From GCA-2686295 sp964402995 (GTDB lineage: Archaea; Nanobdellota; Nanobdellia; Woesearchaeales; GCA-2686295), in the NCBI GenBank assembly GCA_964402995.1, contig CAYOEA010000020.1, positions 1 to 10,045 of the forward strand: 10,045 nucleotides of DNA. Direction: 5' to 3'. The position numbers and the translations under genes were made by a program. The stretch's first letter is position 1; the number at the start of each line of letters is the position of its first letter. The notes beneath the pieces were generated by a model, which did no database searches, was not told where the DNA came from, and saw only the letters and a list, made by a program, of their open reading frames with translations. Below, piece by piece: positions 1 through 6,826 of the stretch.

Positions 1-81
1 ATAAAGCTTTTTAAAGCTTTAGAAGATTCAAGCGGGTCAGATGATTACAACCCACCAACCGACCCGAAAGCCAAAAAATAA
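1..81 (+). CDS. 3' end of an unidentified gene (partial)
   Basis: Frame 1 is open from the first base to a TAA at 79-81 and encodes 26 residues ending in LEDSSGSDDYNPPTDPKAKK. The tail is hydrophilic, rich in Pro, Asp and Lys, and looks like a flexible C-terminus. It points towards the minus-strand gene ending at 91, with only 9 bases between the two stop codons, so the genes converge. The composition is richer in G and C than the AT-rich spacer after it, which supports real coding. The 5' part lies outside the window and no family can be named from what remains. Confidence 0.5.
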   Translation: MKLFKALEDSSGSDDYNPPTDPKAKK

Positions 82-90
82 TTTTTAATA

Positions 91-642
91 TTATGCATCG
101 CTTAAATTAAATGTACATATATATATACATTTATCATTTATTTGCATTCTGCCATCTATATCTTGAATTAGTTGACAAATCTTTTCATCTTTATTGATTA
201 TGGCAATTTCATAATAACACTCAAATTTGTTAATTTTATCATTAATCATATTGCAAATATTTATATCTTGTTTTGAGACTGATAAATTTAACAGACAAGT
301 ATCTTTATTTTCAATTTTTGTAATGAATGAGCAATATCCTTCTTCTAAATTGTTAATTGCATAATCAACATAACACAAGTCTTTATCATAAGTAATGGAA
401 ATATCCTGACAATCACTATTATCTGTTTCAGGGATTGGAATTTCTTCCTGTGAATTAATGATTTTCTCAGAAGTTAATGCTTCTTCTTGAATAGATTTTT
501 CAGAATTTGATAAACCATTTTGTTCATTATTTGTGGAACTTTCTTCTCCAGATAATGCTCCAATTATCGCTAAAACAACAATTACTGCAACTATTATGAA
601 CCATGTTTTTTTGTAGAATGGTTTATCATTTTTTTTGCTCAT
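91..642 (-). CDS. Single-pass membrane protein with Cys-rich repeats
   Basis: This is a 183-residue protein of unknown function. Residues 1-13 are basic, about 14-30 form one hydrophobic membrane segment (WFIIVAVIVVLAIIGAL), and about 31-70 are a polar Ser/Glu/Asn linker. The rest holds nine cysteines in a loose repeat of the form C-xx-I-x(8)-C-(Y/L)-xxx-(A/S)-xxxx-D-xxx-C, for example FECYYEIAIINKDEKICQLI. An N-terminal anchor with the Cys-rich part outside the cell, possibly disulfide bonded, is the likely topology. I have the impression that similar Cys repeats occur in other DPANN proteins, but I cannot name a family. I chose the ATG at 642 because GGGAG (656-652) sits 9 bases ahead of it. 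In-frame ATG 648 and TTG 651 are too close to that site. Confidence 0.8.
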   Translation of the reverse strand: MSKKNDKPFYKKTWFIIVAVIVVLAIIGALSGEESSTNNEQNGLSNSEKSIQEEALTSEKIINSQEEIPIPETDNSDCQDISITYDKDLCYVDYAINNLEEGYCSFITKIENKDTCLLNLSVSKQDINICNMINDKINKFECYYEIAIINKDEKICQLIQDIDGRMQINDKCIYICTFNLSDA

Positions 643-682
643 AAACATCAACTCCCTTATACATTATTATTTAATTAACATC

Positions 683-690
683 TTTATAAA
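683..690 (-). promoter_or_regulatory. TATA box for the Cys-rich membrane protein gene
   Basis: Read on the minus strand this is TTTATAAA preceded by AAAAGA, a good archaeal TATA box with a purine-rich BRE-like flank. Its centre is about 26 bases upstream of position 660, which predicts a short leader holding the GGGAG ribosome site (656-652). Confidence 0.55.
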
Positions 691-761
691 TCTTTTTAAG
701 AAAGAATATCCTAATTGAATGAATTGAGTTAATTATCTAGAGGACTAAAATCCCCCTTTTG

Positions 762-780
762 TTTCTTTTACTAAAAGAAA
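762..780. repeat. T/A-rich hairpin near a cassette end
   Basis: TTTCTTTT (762-769) and AAAAGAAA (773-780) form an 8-bp stem with a 3-base loop. It follows a CCCCC run at 752-756. A similar hairpin (6782-6804) after a CCCCC run occurs at the same relative place in the next junction, so this is part of the recurring cassette-end module. It could also act as a terminator for minus-strand transcripts from the protease gene. Confidence 0.5.
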
Positions 781-798
781 AAACTTAAACTAAATTGC

Positions 799-912
799 AA
801 CTAACATCGGGCTTAAGGGAAGTTTTTGCGAAGCAAAAATTTGGGAGAGAAACGAATTTTGCTTGGCAAAATAGCGAAGCGGTCGTTTCGAACCCTTTAA
901 GCCCTGTTAAGT
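799..912. other. attC-like recombination site 1 (114 bp)
   Basis: The site opens with AACTAAC (799-805), one base off the integron inverse core RYYYAAC, and closes with GTTAAGT (906-912), an exact GTTRRRY. GGGCTTAAGGG (809-819) pairs with CCCTTTAAGCCC (893-904), leaving one extra base. Inside are hairpin A, TTTTTGC (823-829) with GCAAAAA (833-839) and a GAA loop, and hairpin B, GAAACGA (849-855) with TCGTTTC (883-889) capped by ATTTTGC (856-862) with GCAAAAT (866-872). GTTAAGT is complementary to the ACTTAAC at 6827-6833, at the far end of the next cassette, not to its partner in this site, as expected for integron cassettes. Whether an integron integrase acts on it is inference. Site polarity cannot be set from the core sequences. 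Confidence 0.6.
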
Positions 913-913
913 T

Positions 914-952
914 CGTTTCCCATACGCAAGTGTGGGAAACCTGCGTCCGCAG
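914..952. repeat. Two tandem small hairpins in the left-end insert of cassette 2
   Basis: GTTTCCCA (915-922) pairs with TGGGAAAC (933-940), and directly after it CTGCG (941-945) pairs with CGCAG (948-952) around a 2-base loop. They fill the extra stretch found only at the left end of this cassette. Confidence 0.55.
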
Positions 953-999
953 AGTAAAATTTGAGTTCCATATAAATATCGACCGAAGGGAGTGAAAAT

Positions 1000-1010
1000 G
1001 TCCGAAGGAC
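1000..1010 (+). repeat. GAA-loop mini-hairpin inside the left cassette end
   Basis: GTCC-GAA-GGAC forms a 4-bp stem. The same element in the same orientation, GTCT-GAA-AGAC, lies at 6749-6759. Both follow GAGTGAA(A/T)AT directly. The single base-pair difference (C-G to T-A) keeps the stem, so pairing may be selected. Confidence 0.45.
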
Positions 1011-1076
1011 TAGGGGGTTCCGTTCCAACAAAAGAGCGAATGCGACACATCAAGAACAAGAATAAAAGGGCAGTTT

Positions 1077-4000
1077 TTAGAATTTTTTTTTTCTTTTATG
1101 ATTTGATTTACTCTTTCGTTTATTACTTATTTTTTTTATATAAAATAGTACTATGGTAATTATTAAGATTATTAAAATAATAAAGATGATAAAATTAGTA
1201 CTGTTATCTTGTTTCTTTACATCCTTATCTTCTTCTGATTTTTCAAAAGTGGAATCATTAACTAATTTATTTTTATTTGGTTCTGAATCAAGAACTATAT
1301 TTTCAGAAATATCCTTAATTTTTATTAGAGCTTTCTTTTCATCTAAACTGATATTTAGTAAAGTCACTAAGATATCTGAAGATTTATCATCATTCAAATC
1401 CACTTTCCATTTTTCATTTAAACTTAAATTTTTGATTTGAGAAGTTGATTTTATGGTTATTGTAGCATTAAACTCGCTGATTTCATTAATTATTAGTGTG
1501 TGATTTTGTTTTTCAAAAACAAAAAATATTCCTTCATTTACATACATCCAGCTTTCATATCCTTCTTTTAATACTTCAAAACTCACATTTTCAATCATTT
1601 TAATTATAACATCTTTTATTGGGGGCATAGAAATCCCTCCTCCAGACGGGCTTCCTCCACTCGAAGGACTTCCTCCACCAGATGGGCTTCCTCCACTCGA
1701 AGGACTTCCTCCACCAGATGGGCTTCCAGTATCGGAATTACATGTTGTGGATTTGTATACATTACTACAACAATAACCTGAGCCATAAACATTATTTCCG
1801 CAAATACAAGAGGATGTAATTAGACCTTCCCCACAAACATCATGTTCCTCAGCTATAACAAATTCTGAGTAACTATCCGTTATAAAATAAAATTTATATT
1901 TTTCATCATCATTTTCGACTTCATAAATTTGATAAGGTCCTTCGAAAGTACCTGATTCATTATGATCAACCCACATCTTAAGATTAGATATTTCAACATT
2001 TTCTAAAATGCTCATAGGAAGATTAAAATAAACTTTTGATTCTGCCTTATTTGACGCGTGTATATTTAAATATAATAATTCTTTTTTTAGAGTATTTGGT
2101 AAAGTTATATTTGGTGATTTCAAAACTTGCATTAACATCGTTAAATTTGTTGAATTGATTCCTGTAATCATTTCAATATAATTATTAATAGGTGTGTCTT
2201 CAAACAAAACAACTCCATTATTATTAACTTGAGTTATAAGTGCAGAATTATTAATTGATATGTTTAATTCTGTAATGTTCTTATTATCTGCAAAGTCATA
2301 ACATACAAAAGTTAAATTATGACTTGAATCATTAAACAAGAATGTGTCGAGAACATAATTATCAGCATTATTTGAAAGGTTTGCAATTTGATTATTGTTC
2401 ATTAATATTTTTATATTTTTAACACCCATTTTTAAATCTGAACATTCAAAATCAATATCAAATGATCCATTTAAGACATTTGATGATTCTAAATTATTAA
2501 TTATTAGATTAGGATTTGTTAAATCAATTGAATAATTAAAATAAAATAGACTATAGTTAGTCCCATCATTAGTTACGTTGAAGTATATCTCAAAAAAAGA
2601 TTCGTTTTTAATTGTAATAGAAACTTCTTCAGCATTTGTTAAATTTTTATTAGTAATTAATGAAGTATTATATGTTCCATTTATAACATTAAATAGTTTA
2701 AAATAAATAATAGTTGAGTTTTTTACATAATTTCCTTTATTTAATGAAGGGATTATAACAGGTTCTTCATAACTTATTTCTAGTTTAATATCTGATTCAT
2801 TAATATTTCCTGCAAAATCTTGTATTGAAACATTTATTTCATAAACCCCTGTTGTATTTGGTGCGAATATTTCTGTTCGATAATAACCGTTTACTAATTC
2901 AAAATCACTATATATTGTATCATTAATTGTAGCAGTTATATCTTTTATTCCAGATAGCGAGTCTGATGTTTTAATAAAAAGAAGGAGTGATTCTGAAGGA
3001 ATTGTTTTATTTGAATTTAATTTTATTTCATTAATAATTGGTGCATTCTTATCAATTTTTATATTTAATCTTTTAGATAACGCAAAATTTTCTGCATTGT
3101 CTGTAGCCCGATATAATATTCTATTTTGAGGAATATTTTCGGTAATTTCAAATGAAGATGAATAATTATACCAAGATGTTTCATTAGCATATCTCCATTC
3201 AATATTTTTTATTCCATTTATATCTTCTGCAGTTAAATTTATATGTAAAGAATGGTTATACCAAAGACCACTATCTAATATTTCACTATTATGTGAAATT
3301 GATCCATTAATAACAGGCAGAAGATCATCAATTGTAAAAGTTAAATTTTCTCCTAAAACATTAGTTGCATTATCTGTTACAACTATATTTAATGGACTTC
3401 CATAAAGTTGTATATCTAAAGTCCAAATATCTCCATCTTTATTTAGTAATTCATTACCTGCCGTAATGTTTGCTATATCTATATTATCAGTTGCATTTAT
3501 AGTTAACAAAACTCTTGTTCCAGATTGAGTTAAGTTATTTGATAAATTTATTGAATTTATTGTAGGTAATTCATCGTCAAGAATAATTGATGTTTCATTA
3601 TAATCATAATTTCCAGCAAGATCCCAAATTTCAAATTTAACATTTGTTGAATTGATTATTATAGTACCATTACATATTTTTTCTAAATCTGAACCATGAC
3701 ATTCAATGCTTTGATTATTTACTTGAGCAAAATCAATATTTCCTTCCGTAATGTTCATTGATACAAATAATGATGAATTTGTTTTAGCTATATTCCTTTC
3801 AACATAAATAAAAGTTATATTAGGTGGAACTAAATCAAAAGTGATGTTTTGAATATGATTTTCAAGATTATCTGCTTCATCTATTATACTAATATTCACA
3901 ACCACATTTCCTTCTTCTTCAACCCCTGAAACATTATAATGAAATTCATAATATCCTTCAGAACTATAATTTAAAGTTGCATTGTAATCATTCAGTTTTA

Positions 4001-6047
4001 CAGACATATTTCTTAAATTTTCTTCAATTAAGCTAAAACTTATATTAATTAAATTACCTACAGTTGCAAAATCAGGGGTTATTTGAACATTATATATTCC
4101 TGGCGGAACATCATCAATTTCATATTCTACTGAATTATTTGATACATTATTCCCAGCCATATCAACCGCTATAATGTTCAGAGGCGAGGTTGTTAAAGGA
4201 ATATTTCCAATCCATAAATCTTTATTTTCTTCTACCTGTTCTAAAGAAATACCTTCTGCAGTTACAGATGAAATATTAATATTATCAGTTGCATTAACAG
4301 AAACATCAACATAAGTTCCACTTTGGAGTATATAATCTGATAAATTAACATAATTAATTGTCGGAGGTTCATCATCAATGAAAAGATTTTTATAAACAGA
4401 ATTGTTTATATTTCCAAGATAATCAGTAGCAGTAATATTAAATGTGCACACATCATCAGAAATACACCCTAATTCTGAAGGTTTTGTTGTTAAACTATAA
4501 TCATTTCCTGAACCAGACATTGATTCATCATTTATTTTAACAGAACTAATATCTGCATCTTCCACATTTACTTGAAATATAAGATTTTCACTTCCTCTAA
4601 CATAATAACTTTCATTATTTATTTGAAAATTAGTGACTCTCGGAGCTAAATCATCAATTAGTATATCTATATTGGATGTTGCTGTTTTCCCTGCATCATC
4701 TGTAGCAGTTAGAGTTAAAGCGCAAGTCGTTTCTCCTGTACATCCAAAATCAGAGCCACTTTTTGTTAAAGTAAATTCTCCTCCTGTTTGTAAATTACCA
4801 TTCATAGAGATATCATTTATTTTTACTGAAGATAAATATTTTAATGATTTTGGTTCAGCATTTGCTGAAAATAAAATTGATACATCACTTTTATTATAAC
4901 TTGTGGGTGAAGTGAATGAAGAAATGGACGGGTTTGTAGTAACATCTGTTCCAGTTACGTAATAACTATCATCGATGAAAAAAACTCTTTCATCACCATC
5001 ATCATCATTTAATACCGCATCTATCCAATTTGCGTAATTTGTAATAGTTTGATCATAAGAAATTTTTATATAACCGTTATCTCCCCAACCCGTACCCCAA
5101 CTATTTTTAACAATCCAATATTGGCTTGCATCATTATATCCTGTAATTGTAACACTGTGCCAATTAAGATAATCATATTCTCCATCAGTCCACCAACACG
5201 AGTCATCGTAAAAAACATCTCCTGAATGAGAATAAATTCCAGATCCACTAAATGAATTAAAATCATCACACACAACCATATAAGCAACAACTGGTCCTTG
5301 TGAAGCAATTGCATCTTTAATTGCGTTTGCACTAGCACTTACTTTTACATAATTAGAAATTTTTAATTTTTCATTTGCACCATTTGCACACATTGTTCCT
5401 GTGTTACTTTGAGTATATGGCATGCAAGTTTCTCTTGTCACACCTGGATTTTTCATATAATTAAATGCATCTGTTTCAGAACCCCCATCACAACTGCTAT
5501 CTCCATTGTTATTAGATATTACATCTTGTTCAGAAATATCGGGATTATAAGTTGCATCATTTAGGTTTATATTCGCTTTTGTTTCAACAACAGCTACTGA
5601 TGAAAAAGCCCAACAAGCACCACAACTTCCTTGATTTTTTACAGAAGTTGTCCAATCTGCACTATTATAACTTCTCCAATCAAAACTAGAAGGGGCTGAT
5701 TTAATAATGCCTGATTTTTTAATTTCATCTTCTGAAGCAGTATTTTTTAGTTTTTTAGAAATAAAAGAATTATCAATTGCTTTTTTTAATTTACTCTCTT
5801 TTAAAGCAGAATCATTAGAAACTGTTTTTATTCTAGAAATCTCTTCTTTATTATTGTTATAATAATCCCAACCTTCAATTGAATCTTTGTTGGTTTGACA
5901 ATAACCAACTTCAGAACCATCAGATTCCTTTTGAGTAATATATTCATGTCCTTCTTCTTCACAAAATACGGCAGAGGGATTAGGCATTGCGGATACTAAT
6001 TGAAACATTAAAACAAAACAAAGAATAAAAAAGATTGTTTTTTTCAT
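1077..6047 (-). CDS. Giant surface papain-like (C1A) cysteine protease with Ig-like repeats and C-terminal anchor
   Basis: This 1656-residue protein is probably held on the outer face of the membrane. The order is: signal peptide 1-20; DUF333-like domain about 22-62 (NPSAVFCEEEGHEY, then GYC); basic linker; papain domain about 121-345 with oxyanion Gln139, catalytic Cys145 (CGACWAF), His297 and Asn315 (VKNSWG), all present; about ten Ig/cadherin-like domains from about 365 to 1290, most joined by DDxxP linkers and with many N-glycosylation sequons; a domain about 1335-1400 resembling the archaeal PGF-pre-PGF region; a Cys-rich CICG...GYCC motif at 1405-1436; a Ser-Pro-Gly linker about 1442-1473; a last beta domain; a membrane helix about 1619-1637 and a basic tail. 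The catalytic set is complete, so activity is expected; the substrate is unknown. The start codon overlaps the stop of the lipoprotein gene (ATGA, 6047-6044), so the two are probably translated together. Confidence 0.9.
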   Translation of the reverse strand: MKKTIFFILCFVLMFQLVSAMPNPSAVFCEEEGHEYITQKESDGSEVGYCQTNKDSIEGWDYYNNNKEEISRIKTVSNDSALKESKLKKAIDNSFISKKLKNTASEDEIKKSGIIKSAPSSFDWRSYNSADWTTSVKNQGSCGACWAFSSVAVVETKANINLNDATYNPDISEQDVISNNNGDSSCDGGSETDAFNYMKNPGVTRETCMPYTQSNTGTMCANGANEKLKISNYVKVSASANAIKDAIASQGPVVAYMVVCDDFNSFSGSGIYSHSGDVFYDDSCWWTDGEYDYLNWHSVTITGYNDASQYWIVKNSWGTGWGDNGYIKISYDQTITNYANWIDAVLNDDDGDERVFFIDDSYYVTGTDVTTNPSISSFTSPTSYNKSDVSILFSANAEPKSLKYLSSVKINDISMNGNLQTGGEFTLTKSGSDFGCTGETTCALTLTATDDAGKTATSNIDILIDDLAPRVTNFQINNESYYVRGSENLIFQVNVEDADISSVKINDESMSGSGNDYSLTTKPSELGCISDDVCTFNITATDYLGNINNSVYKNLFIDDEPPTINYVNLSDYILQSGTYVDVSVNATDNINISSVTAEGISLEQVEENKDLWIGNIPLTTSPLNIIAVDMAGNNVSNNSVEYEIDDVPPGIYNVQITPDFATVGNLINISFSLIEENLRNMSVKLNDYNATLNYSSEGYYEFHYNVSGVEEEGNVVVNISIIDEADNLENHIQNITFDLVPPNITFIYVERNIAKTNSSLFVSMNITEGNIDFAQVNNQSIECHGSDLEKICNGTIIINSTNVKFEIWDLAGNYDYNETSIILDDELPTINSINLSNNLTQSGTRVLLTINATDNIDIANITAGNELLNKDGDIWTLDIQLYGSPLNIVVTDNATNVLGENLTFTIDDLLPVINGSISHNSEILDSGLWYNHSLHINLTAEDINGIKNIEWRYANETSWYNYSSSFEITENIPQNRILYRATDNAENFALSKRLNIKIDKNAPIINEIKLNSNKTIPSESLLLFIKTSDSLSGIKDITATINDTIYSDFELVNGYYRTEIFAPNTTGVYEINVSIQDFAGNINESDIKLEISYEEPVIIPSLNKGNYVKNSTIIYFKLFNVINGTYNTSLITNKNLTNAEEVSITIKNESFFEIYFNVTNDGTNYSLFYFNYSIDLTNPNLIINNLESSNVLNGSFDIDFECSDLKMGVKNIKILMNNNQIANLSNNADNYVLDTFLFNDSSHNLTFVCYDFADNKNITELNISINNSALITQVNNNGVVLFEDTPINNYIEMITGINSTNLTMLMQVLKSPNITLPNTLKKELLYLNIHASNKAESKVYFNLPMSILENVEISNLKMWVDHNESGTFEGPYQIYEVENDDEKYKFYFITDSYSEFVIAEEHDVCGEGLITSSCICGNNVYGSGYCCSNVYKSTTCNSDTGSPSGGGSPSSGGSPSGGGSPSSGGSPSGGGISMPPIKDVIIKMIENVSFEVLKEGYESWMYVNEGIFFVFEKQNHTLIINEISEFNATITIKSTSQIKNLSLNEKWKVDLNDDKSSDILVTLLNISLDEKKALIKIKDISENIVLDSEPNKNKLVNDSTFEKSEEDKDVKKQDNSTNFIIFIILIILIITIVLFYIKKISNKRKSKSNHKRKKKF
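1633..1722 (-). repeat. 36-bp tandem repeat in the protease linker
   Basis: Two identical 36-bp units (1651-1686 and 1687-1722), preceded by a shorter degenerate copy, encode alternating SPSGGG and SPSSGG. This is a flexible linker between the Cys-rich motif and the membrane-proximal domain. Exact DNA identity suggests recent slippage or unequal exchange. Confidence 0.8.
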
Positions 6048-6313
6048 GTTAAATTACACTCTCCTCTGTAATAAGCCCACTCTTCACATTCATTATCATT
6101 ATATATACAATATCCTGTTTGACTTGCATCATCATTATATCTTATTTCATATTCAAATCCATCTTCAATACATTTTGTTGCAGAAGGATTAGCTATTTGA
6201 GATGTTGAACCATTATTATATTTATTAGACTCATTTTGAGAGCAACCAGAACTAATTAAAATAATACAAAATAATAGTATAAAAATTACTTTTTTCAATT
6301 TGAAAGCCCCCAT
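6044..6313 (-). CDS. Small DUF333 lipoprotein
   Basis: This is an 89-residue precursor. Residues 1-23 form a signal sequence ending in the lipobox ISSGC, so the mature protein would start at a lipidated Cys and be membrane bound outside the cell. The mature part after a short Asn/Ser linker matches the DUF333 pattern: NPSATKCIEDGFEYEI, then TGYC, then CEEWAYYRGEC. DUF333 proteins are small secreted or lipid-anchored proteins of unknown function, sometimes loosely labelled hemolysins. The next gene carries a related domain at its N-terminus that lacks the later cysteines, so one likely arose from the other. The start is the ATG at 6313: a strong TATA box lies about 26 bases upstream, so the mRNA is probably leaderless. 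The stop overlaps the protease start. Confidence 0.82.
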   Translation of the reverse strand: MGAFKLKKVIFILLFCIILISSGCSQNESNKYNNGSTSQIANPSATKCIEDGFEYEIRYNDDASQTGYCIYNDNECEEWAYYRGECNLT

Positions 6314-6332
6314 TTAATACTCTAAAACATAT

Positions 6333-6344
6333 TTTATATATAAA
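6333..6344 (-). promoter_or_regulatory. TATA box for the lipoprotein-protease operon
   Basis: TTTATATATAAA is a perfect palindrome here. Its centre lies about 26 bases from the ATG at 6313, so transcription should begin at or next to the start codon. It shares the 101-base divergent spacer 6314-6414 with the promoter of the winged-helix gene. Confidence 0.65.
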
Positions 6345-6387
6345 GGTTTCTGAAAATAAATTGCTAATAGATTGTTGAATTCTATTC

Positions 6388-6400
6388 TTATATATAAATT
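6388..6400 (+). promoter_or_regulatory. TATA box for the winged-helix regulator gene
   Basis: TTATATATAAATT is centred about 21 bases ahead of the ATG at 6415, consistent with a leaderless or nearly leaderless mRNA. A second TATA-like run (GTTTATAAAT, 6401-6410) is too near the start to serve as the box. It lies about 55 bases from the divergent box at 6333-6344, close enough for one bound regulator to affect both. Confidence 0.55.
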
Positions 6401-6414
6401 GTTTATAAATTGCT

Positions 6415-6690
6415 ATGACTTTGCTAAATTTAGTTTCATATGTGAAACGAGGTAAAAACAGAAATAAAGTATTTCTTGCTTTAGATAAACCTATGATGCC
6501 CTCTGAATTAGTAAATAAAATGTTTGGGACAAACAGCAACACATATTTTAATCTTGTATCGAGAGCGTTAGCAGAATTAAAAGAAAAGAAACTTGTTGAA
6601 GTATTAAATCCTAAAGAAAAAACAGGAAGAATATATCAAAAAACCAAATTAGGAAATGATGTAGTTAAACGATTGAAAGAACTTGAATAA
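6415..6690 (+). CDS. Winged-helix DNA-binding regulator
   Basis: A 91-residue basic protein with the look of a small archaeal winged-helix regulator. Residues about 13-32 form the first helices (NRNKVFLALDKPMMPSELV), about 38-60 give the recognition-helix region (TNSNTYFNLVSRALAELKEK), and about 61-83 form the wing (LVEVLNPKEKTGRIYQKTKLG). It has no ligand-binding domain, membrane segment or Cys cluster. It is divergent from the lipoprotein-protease operon across 101 bases with two TATA boxes, so the simplest inference is control of that operon and perhaps of itself. The stop codon (6688-6690) abuts the inner edge of the cassette's right inverted repeat. No close functional relative can be named. 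Confidence 0.85.
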   Translation: MTLLNLVSYVKRGKNRNKVFLALDKPMMPSELVNKMFGTNSNTYFNLVSRALAELKEKKLVEVLNPKEKTGRIYQKTKLGNDVVKRLKELE

Positions 6691-6748
6691 GAAAACTGCC
6701 CTCTTCTATAAATATAGAATATTGAGCAACAATGTTGCGAGTGAATAT

Positions 6749-6759
6749 GTCTGAAAGAC
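6749..6759 (+). repeat. GAA-loop mini-hairpin inside the right cassette end
   Basis: GTCT-GAA-AGAC is the direct-orientation counterpart of GTCC-GAA-GGAC at 1000-1010, with the same GAGTGAA(A/T)AT ahead of it (6739-6748). The closing base pair is swapped but still pairs. Confidence 0.45.
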
Positions 6760-6781
6760 CTAAGGAACCCCCTATTTTTTG

Positions 6782-6804
6782 TTTCTTTTTTTCTAAAAAA
6801 GAAA
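6782..6804 (+). terminator. T/A-rich hairpin, possible terminator of the regulator gene
   Basis: TTTCTTTTTT (6782-6791) pairs with AAAAAAGAAA (6795-6804) around a 3-base loop. It lies 91 bases after the regulator stop, right after a CCCCC run and a T-rich stretch. The similar hairpin at 762-780 suggests a conserved cassette-end element, with termination as one possible role. Confidence 0.45.
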
Positions 6805-6826
6805 GTAGGAACTCAAATTTTATTGA

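Larger units (their letters stand above)
906..1077. repeat. Left terminal inverted repeat of cassette 2
   Basis: Four blocks recur in reverse complement and in mirrored order at the other end of the cassette: GTTAAGTTC (906-914), TAAAATTTGAGTTCC (955-969), TAGGGGGTTCC (1011-1021) and GGGCAGTTTT (1068-1077). Their partners lie at 6825-6833, 6808-6822, 6764-6774 and 6692-6701. The inner edge touches the stop codon of the protease gene (1079-1077). Between the first and second blocks lie 40 bases, against 2 at the right end. Confidence 0.75.

Noticed and set aside
799..912. tRNA or rRNA fragment, because of the cloverleaf-like fold and higher G+C
   Set aside because: There is no T-loop, anticodon arm or CCA-type acceptor pattern, and the stem sizes do not fit a tRNA.
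795..995. Open reading frame of 66 codons on the plus strand
   Set aside because: It runs through attC-like site 1 and its hairpins, has no ribosome site or promoter and resembles no protein; the repeats explain the sequence.
1651..1722. Possible CRISPR-like repeats
   Set aside because: The 36-bp copies are directly adjacent without spacers and encode a Ser-Pro-Gly linker. No CRISPR array is seen elsewhere in the window.
6252..6542. Open reading frame of 96 codons on the minus strand
   Set aside because: It lies across the lipoprotein start, the divergent promoters and the regulator gene in antisense; the two real genes have clear features.
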